Shown piece after piece: positions 8,710-17,500 of a DNA stretch of 64,000 nucleotides. How positions within the stretch are numbered: the first letter of the stretch is position 1; every line of letters begins with the position of its first letter. A program made the position numbers and the translations under genes. The DNA lies in contig NZ_CP165647.1 of the NCBI RefSeq assembly GCF_041199985.1, forward strand, positions 2,372,726-2,436,725, written 5' to 3'. Under the pieces are notes generated by a model. It was not told the origin of the DNA. It worked only from the letters and a program-made list of their open reading frames with translations, and did not search any database. Source of the stretch: Leptotrichia sp. HSP-536. GTDB taxonomy: Bacteria; Fusobacteriota; Fusobacteriia; Fusobacteriales; Leptotrichiaceae.

Positions 8710-9770
8710 ACATATGTGACAAAAAAGAAGAAAAAAAGAAAGGTTTCTGATATAATGTAAGCCGACCAAAACTACATAAGGAGAAACCTTTCTATGAATA
8801 GTATATCAGAAGAGTACCGTGTTCGTCAACGGGCAGTTGAGTATGCAATAAAATATAACAATAATTCAAAGGCGGCATTAAAATATAAGACATCAAGACA
8901 GCAGATTAAGAGATGGCGTGACAGATATGACGGAACAGTGCAGTCACTGATGCCAAAAAGCAGAAGACCTAAAAGTCATCCAAATCAGCATACTCAGGAA
9001 GAAATAGATTTAATTATGAAAAAATACAGGAGATTTTCATATGAAGGACTGGCACAGGTATATACCGAAGCTAGAAAACTGGGATACAGCCGTTCTTATG
9101 GAACTATGTGCAAAATAATAAGAAAAATTAGGGATAATAAGCCCAAAAAGCCTAAAAGGCTTTACAAAAGCACAAAAAAGTGAAGCAGGCTGCATATCCT
9201 GGCGAAAAGGTTCAGATAGACATAAAATATGTTCCAAGAGAATGCATATGTTTTGGAATGAATGACCAGAATTACTATCAGATAACGGCAATAGATGAGT
9301 ATACAAGGAAGAGGTATTAAGAATAGTGGATGAAAAAAGTACATACCAGACGACAAAATTTCTAGAAACGCTTGAAGCGGAGCTGGGCTTTAAAATAGAA
9401 AAAATACAAAGTGATAACGGCAGGGAGTTTACGAATGCGGAAAATGGCAAAAAGACACTATTTGAGCTAAAGCTGGAAGAACTAGGGATAGAATACATGA
9501 CAACAAGACCGTATTCGCCGTGGCAGAATGGGAAAGTGGAAAGGAGCCACAGGCTGGACAGCAATTATTATTTAGGAAAAAGATTTAGAAGTCTGGAAAA
9601 ATTAAGAAGGTCAGTAAAAAGATATTGCAGCAGATACAATAATATATCAAGAAAAGTATTAAATTTTAAAAGTCCAAATGAAATGCTGAAAGAATACAGG
9701 ACAAACAATTAGGCTAAGACATTAGTAAGATAACTTTTCTATTTATTTTTAAAGTTTTTGTAACAAATGT
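8710..9770 (+). mobile_element. IS3/IS481-like insertion sequence
   Basis: One plus-strand rve-type transposase frame lies between imperfect inverted ends. ACATATGTGACAAAAA (8710-8725) and the reverse complement of TTTTTGTAACAAATGT (9755-9770) agree at 14 of 16 positions. The outer ends may extend some bases further, up to the 25-bp direct repeats at 8671 and 9785. The family is given as IS3/IS481 because the N-terminal HTH and DDE core fit both; I cannot separate them by eye. Confidence 0.7.
8794..9712 (+). pseudogene. DDE integrase-type transposase, two frame breaks
   Basis: The frame from 8794 gives an N-terminal helix-turn-helix (SKAALKYKTSRQQIKRWRDR) and ends at TGA 9181-9183. The -1 frame continues VKQAAYPGEKVQIDIKYVP with the first catalytic Asp, to a TAA at about 9318. 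A further frame gives IQSDNGREF (second Asp) and SPWQNGKVERSHR (Glu) and ends at 9712. All DDE residues are present. The first break is at A-AAA-AAG directly before the stop, the classic IS3 slippery heptamer, so it could be programmed. The second, at GAGG 9311-9314, needs one added G and has no slip site. SD-like AAGGAG precedes the ATG. Confidence 0.8.
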
Positions 9771-9784
9771 TTGACAACTATACA

Positions 9785-9809
9785 CTACTTATTAATTTAT
9801 TTTTCATTT
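9785..9809. repeat. 25-bp direct repeat, right copy
   Basis: This is an exact copy of 8671-8695. It lies immediately upstream of the autotransporter promoter (-35 at 9814), so it is probably the original chromosomal copy and the left one the duplicate. Confidence 0.75.
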
Positions 9810-9813
9810 AGAC

Positions 9814-9841
9814 TTGACTTTTTTAAAAATTAGTATATAAT
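9814..9841 (+). promoter_or_regulatory. Sigma70-type promoter of the autotransporter gene
   Basis: TTGACT (9814-9819) and TATAAT (9836-9841) have a 16-bp spacer. They lie about 90 bp upstream of the ATG on the plus strand. Both hexamers are close to consensus, so strong constitutive expression is expected. Confidence 0.7.
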
Positions 9842-9931
9842 TAGTAGTGGAAAAGTAATTTTAATATTAAAAAACATTATAAAATAAAAATTTAATTAAA
9901 ATATCTAATAAAATTAAGGAGGATGTTTTAT

Positions 9932-12900
9932 ATGAAAAAGATGAGAAATGCCAAAAGATTAGTCCTTTTAACTGCATTATGTGCAATAATAAGCTGCGGA
10001 GGCGGAGGTGGTGGTGGAACAGCAAGTAATAATCCAACGCCGACGAATCCAAATAATCCGTCAAATCCTGGAAATCCAACTGATCTAACTATGCGAAGCG
10101 GAGATTCGAGATACACTAAAACAAAACTTGAAGATATGACAGATAAGGATTATTTAAAGGACTTTGTATTTAAAGAAGCTGCAGATAAGAATGAAATAAA
10201 ATATGAAGAATATGGATATAAATTAGCAATGGGCTATAGAAATTTTTTTCCTTCAAGCTTAACTACAATGGATTCAAATGGTATCACATATTCTTCTAGT
10301 CCAACTACAAGTTCTTCAAAAATAGTAGTAGAAAATGGGGGAATAGGACTAAGTGTTAATGACCGGATGGAATATGTCGATTCTTCTCCTTCTTTTCATG
10401 CCGTTCCTTATCAGGAACTTAAGGATAAACTGGATTTTGCGATTAATAAGATAATTACTCAATTTGCAAATAAACTTCCTAATTTAAGGGAAATAGAAAT
10501 AAAAGAAGGTGGAACACTCATTACATTTGAGGGATATGATGGAAAAGGTCGAACAATTTATTTAAACAACGGACTGGAAGAATATCAATTTGGGCACTAC
10601 AACGGAACTCCTTATGGAGTTAGTCTCAATCTTACAGGAAATGGGGACATATTTAAATTTAAAAATTATATAGTTAGCATTGGTGAAAATATAAATTTAG
10701 ATGATCCATCAAATAAATATACAAAAACGCTAAAAAAAATGATAAACCCGGGAACTGATGTTAAAGAAGGTGTAAAAATTACAGGAAGTAAAAATAATCA
10801 GATTGGGATACGGGAAATTGGAGGTGACCTGGGAGGAACAAATTATGGAACAATTGAACTGAAAGGAAATAATACAATAGGTGTCTATATGAGAAATTCA
10901 ACAATTTCAAATTATGGAACAATAAATGTTGATAAGAATTCTACAGGTATATATGCAATTTATGATAAAGATTATGATAATGATAGGGGATATAATAATC
11001 CACTCTTTTCAAATTATCGTGATATTAATATTGGAGAAAATTCTACAGGTATTTATGTATATGCAAAATACTATGATCTTGGTGTGGCCGCACACAGTGG
11101 AAATGTACAAAATGATAATATATACAATGGAATCAGGGCTGATGAAAATGCAGCTAATGCTGTAGGAATGTTACTCGATGCTGGTGAAGAAAAATCAAAA
11201 CTTTCTAATTCTGATTCTAATGCTTTTATATGGAATAATGGTATTATTGAACTAAAAGGAGACAGATCTACAGGAATGTATCTCACAGGAAAAGGAAAAG
11301 CAACAGCAGAAAATACAGGTGGAAGTCGTCCATCAGGAATGACCACTGGCGGTGAAGGTCGTATTATAATTGGAGATTCAAAAGATGTAAACAGACCGGG
11401 AATAGGAATGTATTCTGATAATCCTAATGGTCGTATAGGGAATGCTACTGACTATGCAATTATTGAAATAGGTAAGAATGGAATAGGTATGGCCGGTGTT
11501 AATAAAACTAAAGTTGAAAATGCATGGGGGACTATAATAATTAAAGGTGACAACAGTATAGGTATGTATTTATCCGATGGAGCCGTAGGAAGCAATTTTG
11601 GTACAATAAAGACTGAAGGCTCTCCTAAAAACGCAATTGGAGTATTTGTAGGAAAAGATGCAGAGTTTAGCAATGACCATGATGGAGAAATCATAATAGA
11701 TTCTGAGGGTGGAGCAGGTATTGTAATTGCAGGAGGAACAGTATCAAATTATGGAATTATAAAAGTAAGTGGCGGGGCAGTAAGGGTAAAAAATGTATCG
11801 CCTGTACTGGCAGTAAGTCTTTCAGACAAAATAATGCCTGTAAAAAAAGATATGAGAGTTTATGTTGATTCATTAGGAAAAACAAATCCTATCGAAGGAC
11901 TAGCTAATCTTGGACTAAAAGGCGCCGAACTTTTAATCGGAGCAGAAGCCACTGAAAAAACTAACGCAACAGAAGTTACAGTTGGAAAAGACGTACTTGA
12001 TCCATTTAACAAATCAATTAAGGAAAGTAACATCCCATATTGGACTGTAGGTTCAGGCTCATTAATTTGGGAAGCAAATCCTGAAATCAAGGACAACCGA
12101 GTTGAAAAAGTTACTTTGAAAAAACAATCTTACACAAAATTTGCTGATGAAAAGACAAAAGATGTGGCAAAAGGGCTTGATGAAAAATACGTTGTGGCAA
12201 GCGAAAAAGATAAGCAGATATTTAATTATATGAACACATTAAAAGATGCCGAAAGTTTAGGAAAAGTCTACAAGGAAATTGATGGAAGCCAATACATTAA
12301 TGTTCAACAAAGAATAAACCAAACTGACAATCTTTTAGACAACCAAATTTCATCTTTACAAAAAGACAATGTAGGCAAAGCCGGACATCACGTTGAAACA
12401 TTCTTTAATAAAGATAAGCATGACTTCAAGACCGAAGAAGTTCCAAATACAACAAGTACAGCTTTCGGAGCTTCTTACTTGTTCAATAATACTGATAGTA
12501 ACTGGGGAGCTTACGGAGGTGTTGCAATAAATAACTATAAATTCAAGGATAAAGGGCATTCAAAGGAAAGCGTCTCAATGCTTAAAGCTGGTGGATACAA
12601 GAAATTGGACTTGAACATTGGCGACCTTGACTGGACTTTAGGTGGAGATGTGTTTATTTCACAAAACTCAATGAAACGTAGAATTATGACAGATAAAGTT
12701 TATGAAAACAAAGCTGACTATAATGCTTACGGATTCTCGGTTAAGAATGAAATCAGCAAGACTTATGAGTTAGGTGAAAATGGAACCATTAAACCTTATG
12801 GAGCGTTAAAGCTTGGATACGGAAGTTTTGGAAAGATTAAGGAAAAAGATGCGACTATAGGGCTAGATGTTAAAGGAAATAGCTATTATTCAGTTAAGCC

Positions 12901-13204
12901 GGCAGCTGGTATTGAACTTGGATATGCTAAACAACTTACAGATAAAACTAAGTTAAAAGCTTCTTTAGATTTAGCGTACGAGCATGAGCTTGGAAAGGTT
13001 GACCACAAGGAAAATGAGATAAAGTTTATAAATGCGAGAACTGGATATAAAAGAAAATCTGCAAAAGACGAAAGTCGTGGAAACTTGAGTACCGGGGTGA
13101 AGGTCAGACTGGAGACAGGAAGATTTAACTTTTCAGTAAAAGGTGGTTATGACACGAAAGATAAGAATGCTCATGTTGGTGTAGGAATTGGGGCTTCATT
13201 CTAA
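9932..13204 (+). CDS. Large autotransporter with lipoprotein-type signal peptide
   Basis: I take the ATG at 9932, because AAGGAGG (9916-9922) is 9 nt upstream; the ATG at 9923 abuts the SD. The product is about 1,090 residues. The signal KRLVLLTALCAIISC ends in a lipobox-like Cys, followed by seven Gly and a Pro/Asn/Thr-rich stalk. The passenger (about 150-750) has many short beta-helix-like turns of the form NYGTI..G.NSTGIY. The last 260 or so residues are an autotransporter beta-barrel (AFGASYLFNN, AYGGVAINNYKF, final Phe in VGIGASF). The passenger is expected at the cell surface, probably as an adhesin; no protease triad is evident. A promoter precedes it and a terminator-like hairpin follows. 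Confidence 0.9.
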   Translation: MKKMRNAKRLVLLTALCAIISCGGGGGGGTASNNPTPTNPNNPSNPGNPTDLTMRSGDSRYTKTKLEDMTDKDYLKDFVFKEAADKNEIKYEEYGYKLAMGYRNFFPSSLTTMDSNGITYSSSPTTSSSKIVVENGGIGLSVNDRMEYVDSSPSFHAVPYQELKDKLDFAINKIITQFANKLPNLREIEIKEGGTLITFEGYDGKGRTIYLNNGLEEYQFGHYNGTPYGVSLNLTGNGDIFKFKNYIVSIGENINLDDPSNKYTKTLKKMINPGTDVKEGVKITGSKNNQIGIREIGGDLGGTNYGTIELKGNNTIGVYMRNSTISNYGTINVDKNSTGIYAIYDKDYDNDRGYNNPLFSNYRDINIGENSTGIYVYAKYYDLGVAAHSGNVQNDNIYNGIRADENAANAVGMLLDAGEEKSKLSNSDSNAFIWNNGIIELKGDRSTGMYLTGKGKATAENTGGSRPSGMTTGGEGRIIIGDSKDVNRPGIGMYSDNPNGRIGNATDYAIIEIGKNGIGMAGVNKTKVENAWGTIIIKGDNSIGMYLSDGAVGSNFGTIKTEGSPKNAIGVFVGKDAEFSNDHDGEIIIDSEGGAGIVIAGGTVSNYGIIKVSGGAVRVKNVSPVLAVSLSDKIMPVKKDMRVYVDSLGKTNPIEGLANLGLKGAELLIGAEATEKTNATEVTVGKDVLDPFNKSIKESNIPYWTVGSGSLIWEANPEIKDNRVEKVTLKKQSYTKFADEKTKDVAKGLDEKYVVASEKDKQIFNYMNTLKDAESLGKVYKEIDGSQYINVQQRINQTDNLLDNQISSLQKDNVGKAGHHVETFFNKDKHDFKTEEVPNTTSTAFGASYLFNNTDSNWGAYGGVAINNYKFKDKGHSKESVSMLKAGGYKKLDLNIGDLDWTLGGDVFISQNSMKRRIMTDKVYENKADYNAYGFSVKNEISKTYELGENGTIKPYGALKLGYGSFGKIKEKDATIGLDVKGNSYYSVKPAAGIELGYAKQLTDKTKLKASLDLAYEHELGKVDHKENEIKFINARTGYKRKSAKDESRGNLSTGVKVRLETGRFNFSVKGGYDTKDKNAHVGVGIGASF

Positions 13205-13242
13205 TAAAATTGACTTCTTTTTAATTTCAATATATAATTTTT

Positions 13243-13290
13243 AAAAGAGAGTTACTTTAATAATATTTTTAGAGCAACTCCCTTTATTTT
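13243..13290 (+). terminator. Rho-independent terminator after the autotransporter
   Basis: AAAGAGAGTTACTTT (13244-13258) can pair imperfectly with AGAGCAACTCCCTTT (13271-13285), with two A-C mismatches. A T-rich tail, TATTTTTTAG, follows about 40 bp after the stop codon. Confidence 0.55.
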
Positions 13291-13424
13291 TTAGTTCAAT
13301 TTTAATATTAAATATAATTTTTATTGTAAATTTTTAACGATATTAACAAAAAGTTGAACCCCCTTTGCTTTAGAAAATTTGTTTAATTTTTATGAATTAT
13401 TTTGAACGAATTCAATCATATTAT

Positions 13425-13924
13425 TTAAAGTGGTTTAAGCACATCATAAAAATTTTCCAAAATCAGCAAAATTTCCTCTCCATAATCCTTGATTTTTCTT
13501 TTTCCCATTCCTTTTAATTGTGAAAGTTCTTCAATATTTTTCGGATTACTTTTTGCAATATCCGCTAAAAGCTGGTTTGAAGCGATGATATACGGTGGAT
13601 AACCCAAAAGTTGCGCTTCTCCTGCCTCCATTCTTTCAATATCTTGTACAATTCCCTTTCATCTTCTGTCAAATATTCTATTGGATTTTTGTTAATATCC
13701 TTAAATTCATTCCCGTTTTGTACAAAATTATTTTTTCCAGAATTTTTATCAAACTTTTCCATTTTCTCATATTCAACAAAAGCTGTCCAGTAATATTTCC
13801 CCTCCATTTTCACCAGCTCAGCCTGATATTTCACAATTTGCACATTCCCCAGCACTCTTTCCAATTTTTCCTGCTCAAATTCCCCTATATTTTCATTAAA
13901 TGGTAATGTTACTATTTTTAACAT
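13425..13924 (-). pseudogene. HRDC-domain protein, single frameshift
   Basis: The frame from ATG 13924 (SD GAGGGGG upstream) runs through DERELYKILKEWRQEK and then falls out of frame. The adjacent frame supplies AQLLGYPPYIIASNQLLADI and IEELSQLKGMGKRKIKDYGE, a complete HRDC nucleic-acid-binding fold as in RecQ and RNase D C-termini. Adding one G at 13616 (AAGCG to AAGGCG on the minus strand) restores a continuous protein of about 165 residues, ending at 13425. The N-terminal 80 residues resemble the small stand-alone HRDC proteins of low-GC bacteria, whose role is unknown. It may be an intact gene with a base-calling error. Confidence 0.78.
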
Positions 13925-13960
13925 CTCAATTTCCCCCTCTTTATTTAAAATTTGTAACTT

Positions 13961-14428
13961 TTATTCATTTAAATATTTTACAAATCCCTTTTCACTCATC
14001 CCAATTTCTTTAGTATCTTTATTCACTTCATCCTTTAAGTAATTATCAACTTCATTTCTAGTAAATTCAGCCACAACTTTATTATCTGAAACATTCACAT
14101 ATTTCACAAATGATAAATTTTCAATTAAAGCAAACATTATAGCTGTATTCTTAAGAAAATCATTTTTTTCAGGAATTTTATCTGAATTTACATTTAATTT
14201 TACAAGTATTCCATAAGGCTCTTTTTCCGAAAGAATTTGTACCGAATTATAACTTGCTTCTTTGGGATATTTTAAATTTGATAAAATATTTATTACTTTA
14301 GAATTGTCGCCTACATATTTTGTTTTGTATTCGTAAATATTTTTTTCTGAATTTTGTGATTTACCACACGCTGTAAAAATAATACATACAGTTAATAAAA
14401 TTATTATTTTTAATTTTTTATTTTTCAT
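13961..14428 (-). CDS. Small lipoprotein, DUF4825-like
   Basis: I start at the ATG at 14428, because GAGGTG sits 7 nt upstream; an in-frame GTG at 14437 is inside that SD. The product is about 155 residues with signal KIIILLTVCIIFTACG (lipobox Cys). The mature part has YKTKYVGDNSKVINILSNL and EKEPYGILVKLN, which resemble the DUF4825 family of extracytoplasmic proteins. It should be anchored to a membrane facing the periplasm. No function is known. It sits between pheT and the HRDC gene, 30 bp from the former, and may be cotranscribed with pheT. Confidence 0.7.
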   Translation of the reverse strand: MKNKKLKIIILLTVCIIFTACGKSQNSEKNIYEYKTKYVGDNSKVINILSNLKYPKEASYNSVQILSEKEPYGILVKLNVNSDKIPEKNDFLKNTAIMFALIENLSFVKYVNVSDNKVVAEFTRNEVDNYLKDEVNKDTKEIGMSEKGFVKYLNE

Positions 14429-14458
14429 AGCAATCACCTCATAAATTCATGATAATTT

Positions 14459-16855
14459 TTATTGTCTTAAAACCGCCCCATAATCCTTCTCAACTTTAGC
14501 CACAATCTTGTTGGAAATATCCACAATTTCCTTCTCTTCCAGCGTCTTATTCTTATCTCTTAGCACTACACTAATTGCCACGCTCTTCATTCCAGGCAGT
14601 ACTCCAACTCCTTGATAAATGTCGAATAGTTCTACTTTTTCTATTTTCTTGTCAACTTTCTGGATTGTTTTTAAGACATCTCCAACTAGGATTTCTTCCT
14701 TCATAACGAATGCAAAATCTCTTGGCACAGCTGGATATTTTACAATTCCTTGATAATTTGCCTTTTTACCAATATATTTCTGAATCAAGTCAATGTTAAA
14801 TTCTCCAACTAGAACAGATGTTTTCCCTAAATCAAAGTTTTCCAGCACATCTGGATGAATTTCTCCAAAACTTCCAATTAATTCACGTCCCACAAACACA
14901 TCAACTGAACGTCCAGGGTGAAACTGGCTTTGTTCAGAACGTTTTATCATATAGTTATTGAATTTAAGCTGTGTAAAGATTTCTTCTACAATTCCCTTCA
15001 AATCGTAAAAATCGTAAGGAACAGGTTTTGGATTCCACAATGTCTTGTCGTTTTCTCCAGCCAGAATTATTCCCAATTTAACTTCTTCTTTTGCCAATTC
15101 TTCGGCTTTTTCAAAAGTTCTGCTCACTTCAAAGAATCTGATATTTGAAACATTCCTGTTAATGTTGTCCTTTGCGTTTTTGATAAGGCTGTAAAGCAAT
15201 GTCGGACGCAATGTTACAAAATCCTCTGTAATTGGTTTTAACACATCAATCAGTTTTTCCTGTGCAACTGTGTATTTTATTTTTTCCATTGCATCTTTTG
15301 GAACAAAGCTGTAGTTGATAACTTCCTTAAATCCTGTATTTGCTACAATAAGTTTCACCTGCGTAGAAAGTTTTGTTGTGTCAATAACTGGCTGTTCACT
15401 AATATCCAGTTTTGGTAAAATGTTTTCGATATTGTCAAAACCATACATTCTGATGATTTCTTCAAAGTAGTCCTGCTCATTTTCCAAATCGTCTCGGTAA
15501 CTTGGTGCAGTTAATCTCAAAGTTTCCCCATTATCTACAACTTCGATTCCAAGTCTAGTCAAAATTCCGATAACAGTTTCACGAGGAATTACTTTCCCAA
15601 CAAAACGGTTCAGTCTTTCAAAATTAAGTTCAGCAGATTTTTTCTCATAAGCGACAGGATAATTGTCAACCGCTCCAGCCAAAATTTCTCCGCCTGCCAC
15701 TTCCTGAATTAAATTCGCAAGTCTATTTATCACATTAACTGCATTTTCCTCGTCCACTCTTCTTTCAAATCTATATGAAGAATCACTTGATAAAGTCAAT
15801 CTTCTTGAAGTTTTTCTGACATTTTGCGAGTTAAAATTTGCCACTTCCAGAAGGATATTTTTTGTATTTTCAGTAATTTGTGAATTTTCTCCGCCCATTA
15901 CACCACCAAGTGCCACAGCTTTCACTCCATCCGAAATTACAATATCATCACTATTTAATTCTCTTTCCTGTTCATCAAGCGTAACCAGTTTTTCATTTTC
16001 AAGCCCCGCTCTCACAACAATCTTTCCACCTTCAATTTTATCTAAATCAAAGGCGTGATTAGGCTGATTAAGCTCCATCATAACAAAATTTGAAGCATCT
16101 ACAATATTGTTAATACTTCTAATTCCAATAGATTCCACTCTTTCCTTAAGCCATTTTGGACTTTCCTTAACCGTCACATTTTTAATAATTCTAGCCACAT
16201 ATCTTTTTGCCAAATTTCTGTCTGCAATTTCAACTGAAATATTGTCAGCCGTTTTTTCGCTACTTTCAGTATTTATCACAAAACTAGGATATTTAACTTC
16301 CTTCCCGTAATAAGCCCCCAGTTCTCTTGCAATCCCGATATGCGACAGACAATCAGGACGATTTGGCGTAATTTCCAGCTCGAAAACAGTATCATTAATT
16401 CCCAAGTATTCCTTCATTGGTATTCCCGCAGGTGTATCTTGAGGTAAAATCATAATCCCATGAGAATCCTTTCCAATATTCAGTTCTTCTTCTGAACAAA
16501 GCATTCCATTTGATTCCACACCTCTTATCTTCCCTTTTTTAATAACAAAGTCTTCAGCCAGTTTTGCTCCAACCTGTGCTAAAACAACCTTATCCCCAGC
16601 TTTATGATTAGACGCACCACATACAACCTGTAAAATTTCCTTCCCATTATCCACTTTACAAATCGTCAAATGATCCGAATCAGGATGCATCTCCTTTTCA
16701 ACAATATGTGCCGTTACAACATTTTCCAAGTTTTCCCCCAGCACCTCGATTTTTTCCACTTCCTGCCCAATCATAGTAAGGGCATTCTCCATTTCATTTA
16801 TTTCTATTCCATCTAAATTTATATACTGCTTTAACCAGTTCAACGAAATCAGCAT
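14459..16855 (-). CDS. pheT: Phenylalanyl-tRNA synthetase beta subunit
   Basis: A 798-residue protein of full family length. The N-terminal tRNA-binding EMAP-type domain (about 40-150) has HPDSDHLTICKVDNG and QVVCGASN. The B3/B4 editing domain lies about 215-370, with IGIRSINNIVDASNFVMME. The B5 domain follows, then the catalytic-like core with FFEVSRTFE, and a C-terminal FDX-ACB anticodon-binding domain from about 705 (YPAVPRDFAFVMK). With PheS it forms the alpha2-beta2 enzyme that charges tRNA-Phe and hydrolyses Tyr-tRNA-Phe. AAGGAG lies 7 nt before the ATG. pheT is separated from pheS by four genes and a dispersed repeat, which is unusual. Confidence 0.97.
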   Translation of the reverse strand: MLISLNWLKQYINLDGIEINEMENALTMIGQEVEKIEVLGENLENVVTAHIVEKEMHPDSDHLTICKVDNGKEILQVVCGASNHKAGDKVVLAQVGAKLAEDFVIKKGKIRGVESNGMLCSEEELNIGKDSHGIMILPQDTPAGIPMKEYLGINDTVFELEITPNRPDCLSHIGIARELGAYYGKEVKYPSFVINTESSEKTADNISVEIADRNLAKRYVARIIKNVTVKESPKWLKERVESIGIRSINNIVDASNFVMMELNQPNHAFDLDKIEGGKIVVRAGLENEKLVTLDEQERELNSDDIVISDGVKAVALGGVMGGENSQITENTKNILLEVANFNSQNVRKTSRRLTLSSDSSYRFERRVDEENAVNVINRLANLIQEVAGGEILAGAVDNYPVAYEKKSAELNFERLNRFVGKVIPRETVIGILTRLGIEVVDNGETLRLTAPSYRDDLENEQDYFEEIIRMYGFDNIENILPKLDISEQPVIDTTKLSTQVKLIVANTGFKEVINYSFVPKDAMEKIKYTVAQEKLIDVLKPITEDFVTLRPTLLYSLIKNAKDNINRNVSNIRFFEVSRTFEKAEELAKEEVKLGIILAGENDKTLWNPKPVPYDFYDLKGIVEEIFTQLKFNNYMIKRSEQSQFHPGRSVDVFVGRELIGSFGEIHPDVLENFDLGKTSVLVGEFNIDLIQKYIGKKANYQGIVKYPAVPRDFAFVMKEEILVGDVLKTIQKVDKKIEKVELFDIYQGVGVLPGMKSVAISVVLRDKNKTLEEKEIVDISNKIVAKVEKDYGAVLRQ

Positions 16856-16985
16856 TTTTTTCTCCTTATTTTTCTTTTTTTTATTTCAAATATATTATAC
16901 AATCTATCTTATTAATAAATGGTAATCCAAGTTTTTTGATTAGTAATTATTTTTTCTTTTTTTTATTTATCATAAGTTTTTCTAA

Positions 16986-17444
16986 GCAGGGAGATCAAAC
17001 GCCATCTCCCTGCACCCACGCTTTACGCAAAACTTTCTTATAAAAGAAAAAGAAAACTCGATTTTTAATAAAGATTATTTCATTTCTTTAAGTAATTACA
17101 ATTTAAATTACACTCAAAAATCTCAAACAGTTCTTTTTCTTTTAACGAAATTTTGCTTGATTTTTGTTTTAATCAAACAATCATTGTAATTAAATTAAAA
17201 TGTCGTGATTTTTTTGGAATAAAATTGATTGTCTGAGCTTTTTCAAGATTTTTAAATTACTAAAATTTAGAGAGTTTATAATAACTTTTATTAAAAAGCG
17301 AGTTTCAATTTTATTTCAAAAAAATGCTTAGACAAGCTGGGATTAGTGCGTAGCACTTTCGCCAAAATCTTCAGATGTTATAATTTGAAGAAATTGAAAT
17401 AACTAATATTGCGAAATAAAAGGGGATAGCGACTGTTCCCCTTT
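16986..17444. repeat. Covarying-hairpin dispersed repeat, copy 2 (both ends)
   Basis: The left hairpin has arms GCAGGGAGAT (16986-16995) and ATCTCCCTGC (17004-17013) with loop CAAACGCC. The right hairpin has AAAGGGGA (17419-17426) and TCCCCTTT (17437-17444) with loop TAGCGACTGT. The two ends point inward in opposite orientation. The body contains CGCTTTACGCAAAACTTTC next to the left end. The segment GCATTTTTTTGAAAT appears in the same form on the other strand at 31.2 kb. A small hairpin AGTGC-GTA-GCACT lies near 17345-17357. The element fills the intergenic region upstream of pheT. No open reading frame of note is inside, so this 645-bp gap is otherwise empty. Confidence 0.8.
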
Positions 17445-17500
17445 GCTTTATAAAAAAGAAAAAACATAAAATTATAGAAAAAATATTTATTAATAGTTAT

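Noticed and set aside
17045..17420. Coding potential inside the repeat
   Set aside because: All frames are broken by frequent stops, and the sequence is conserved as modules on both strands, not as protein.
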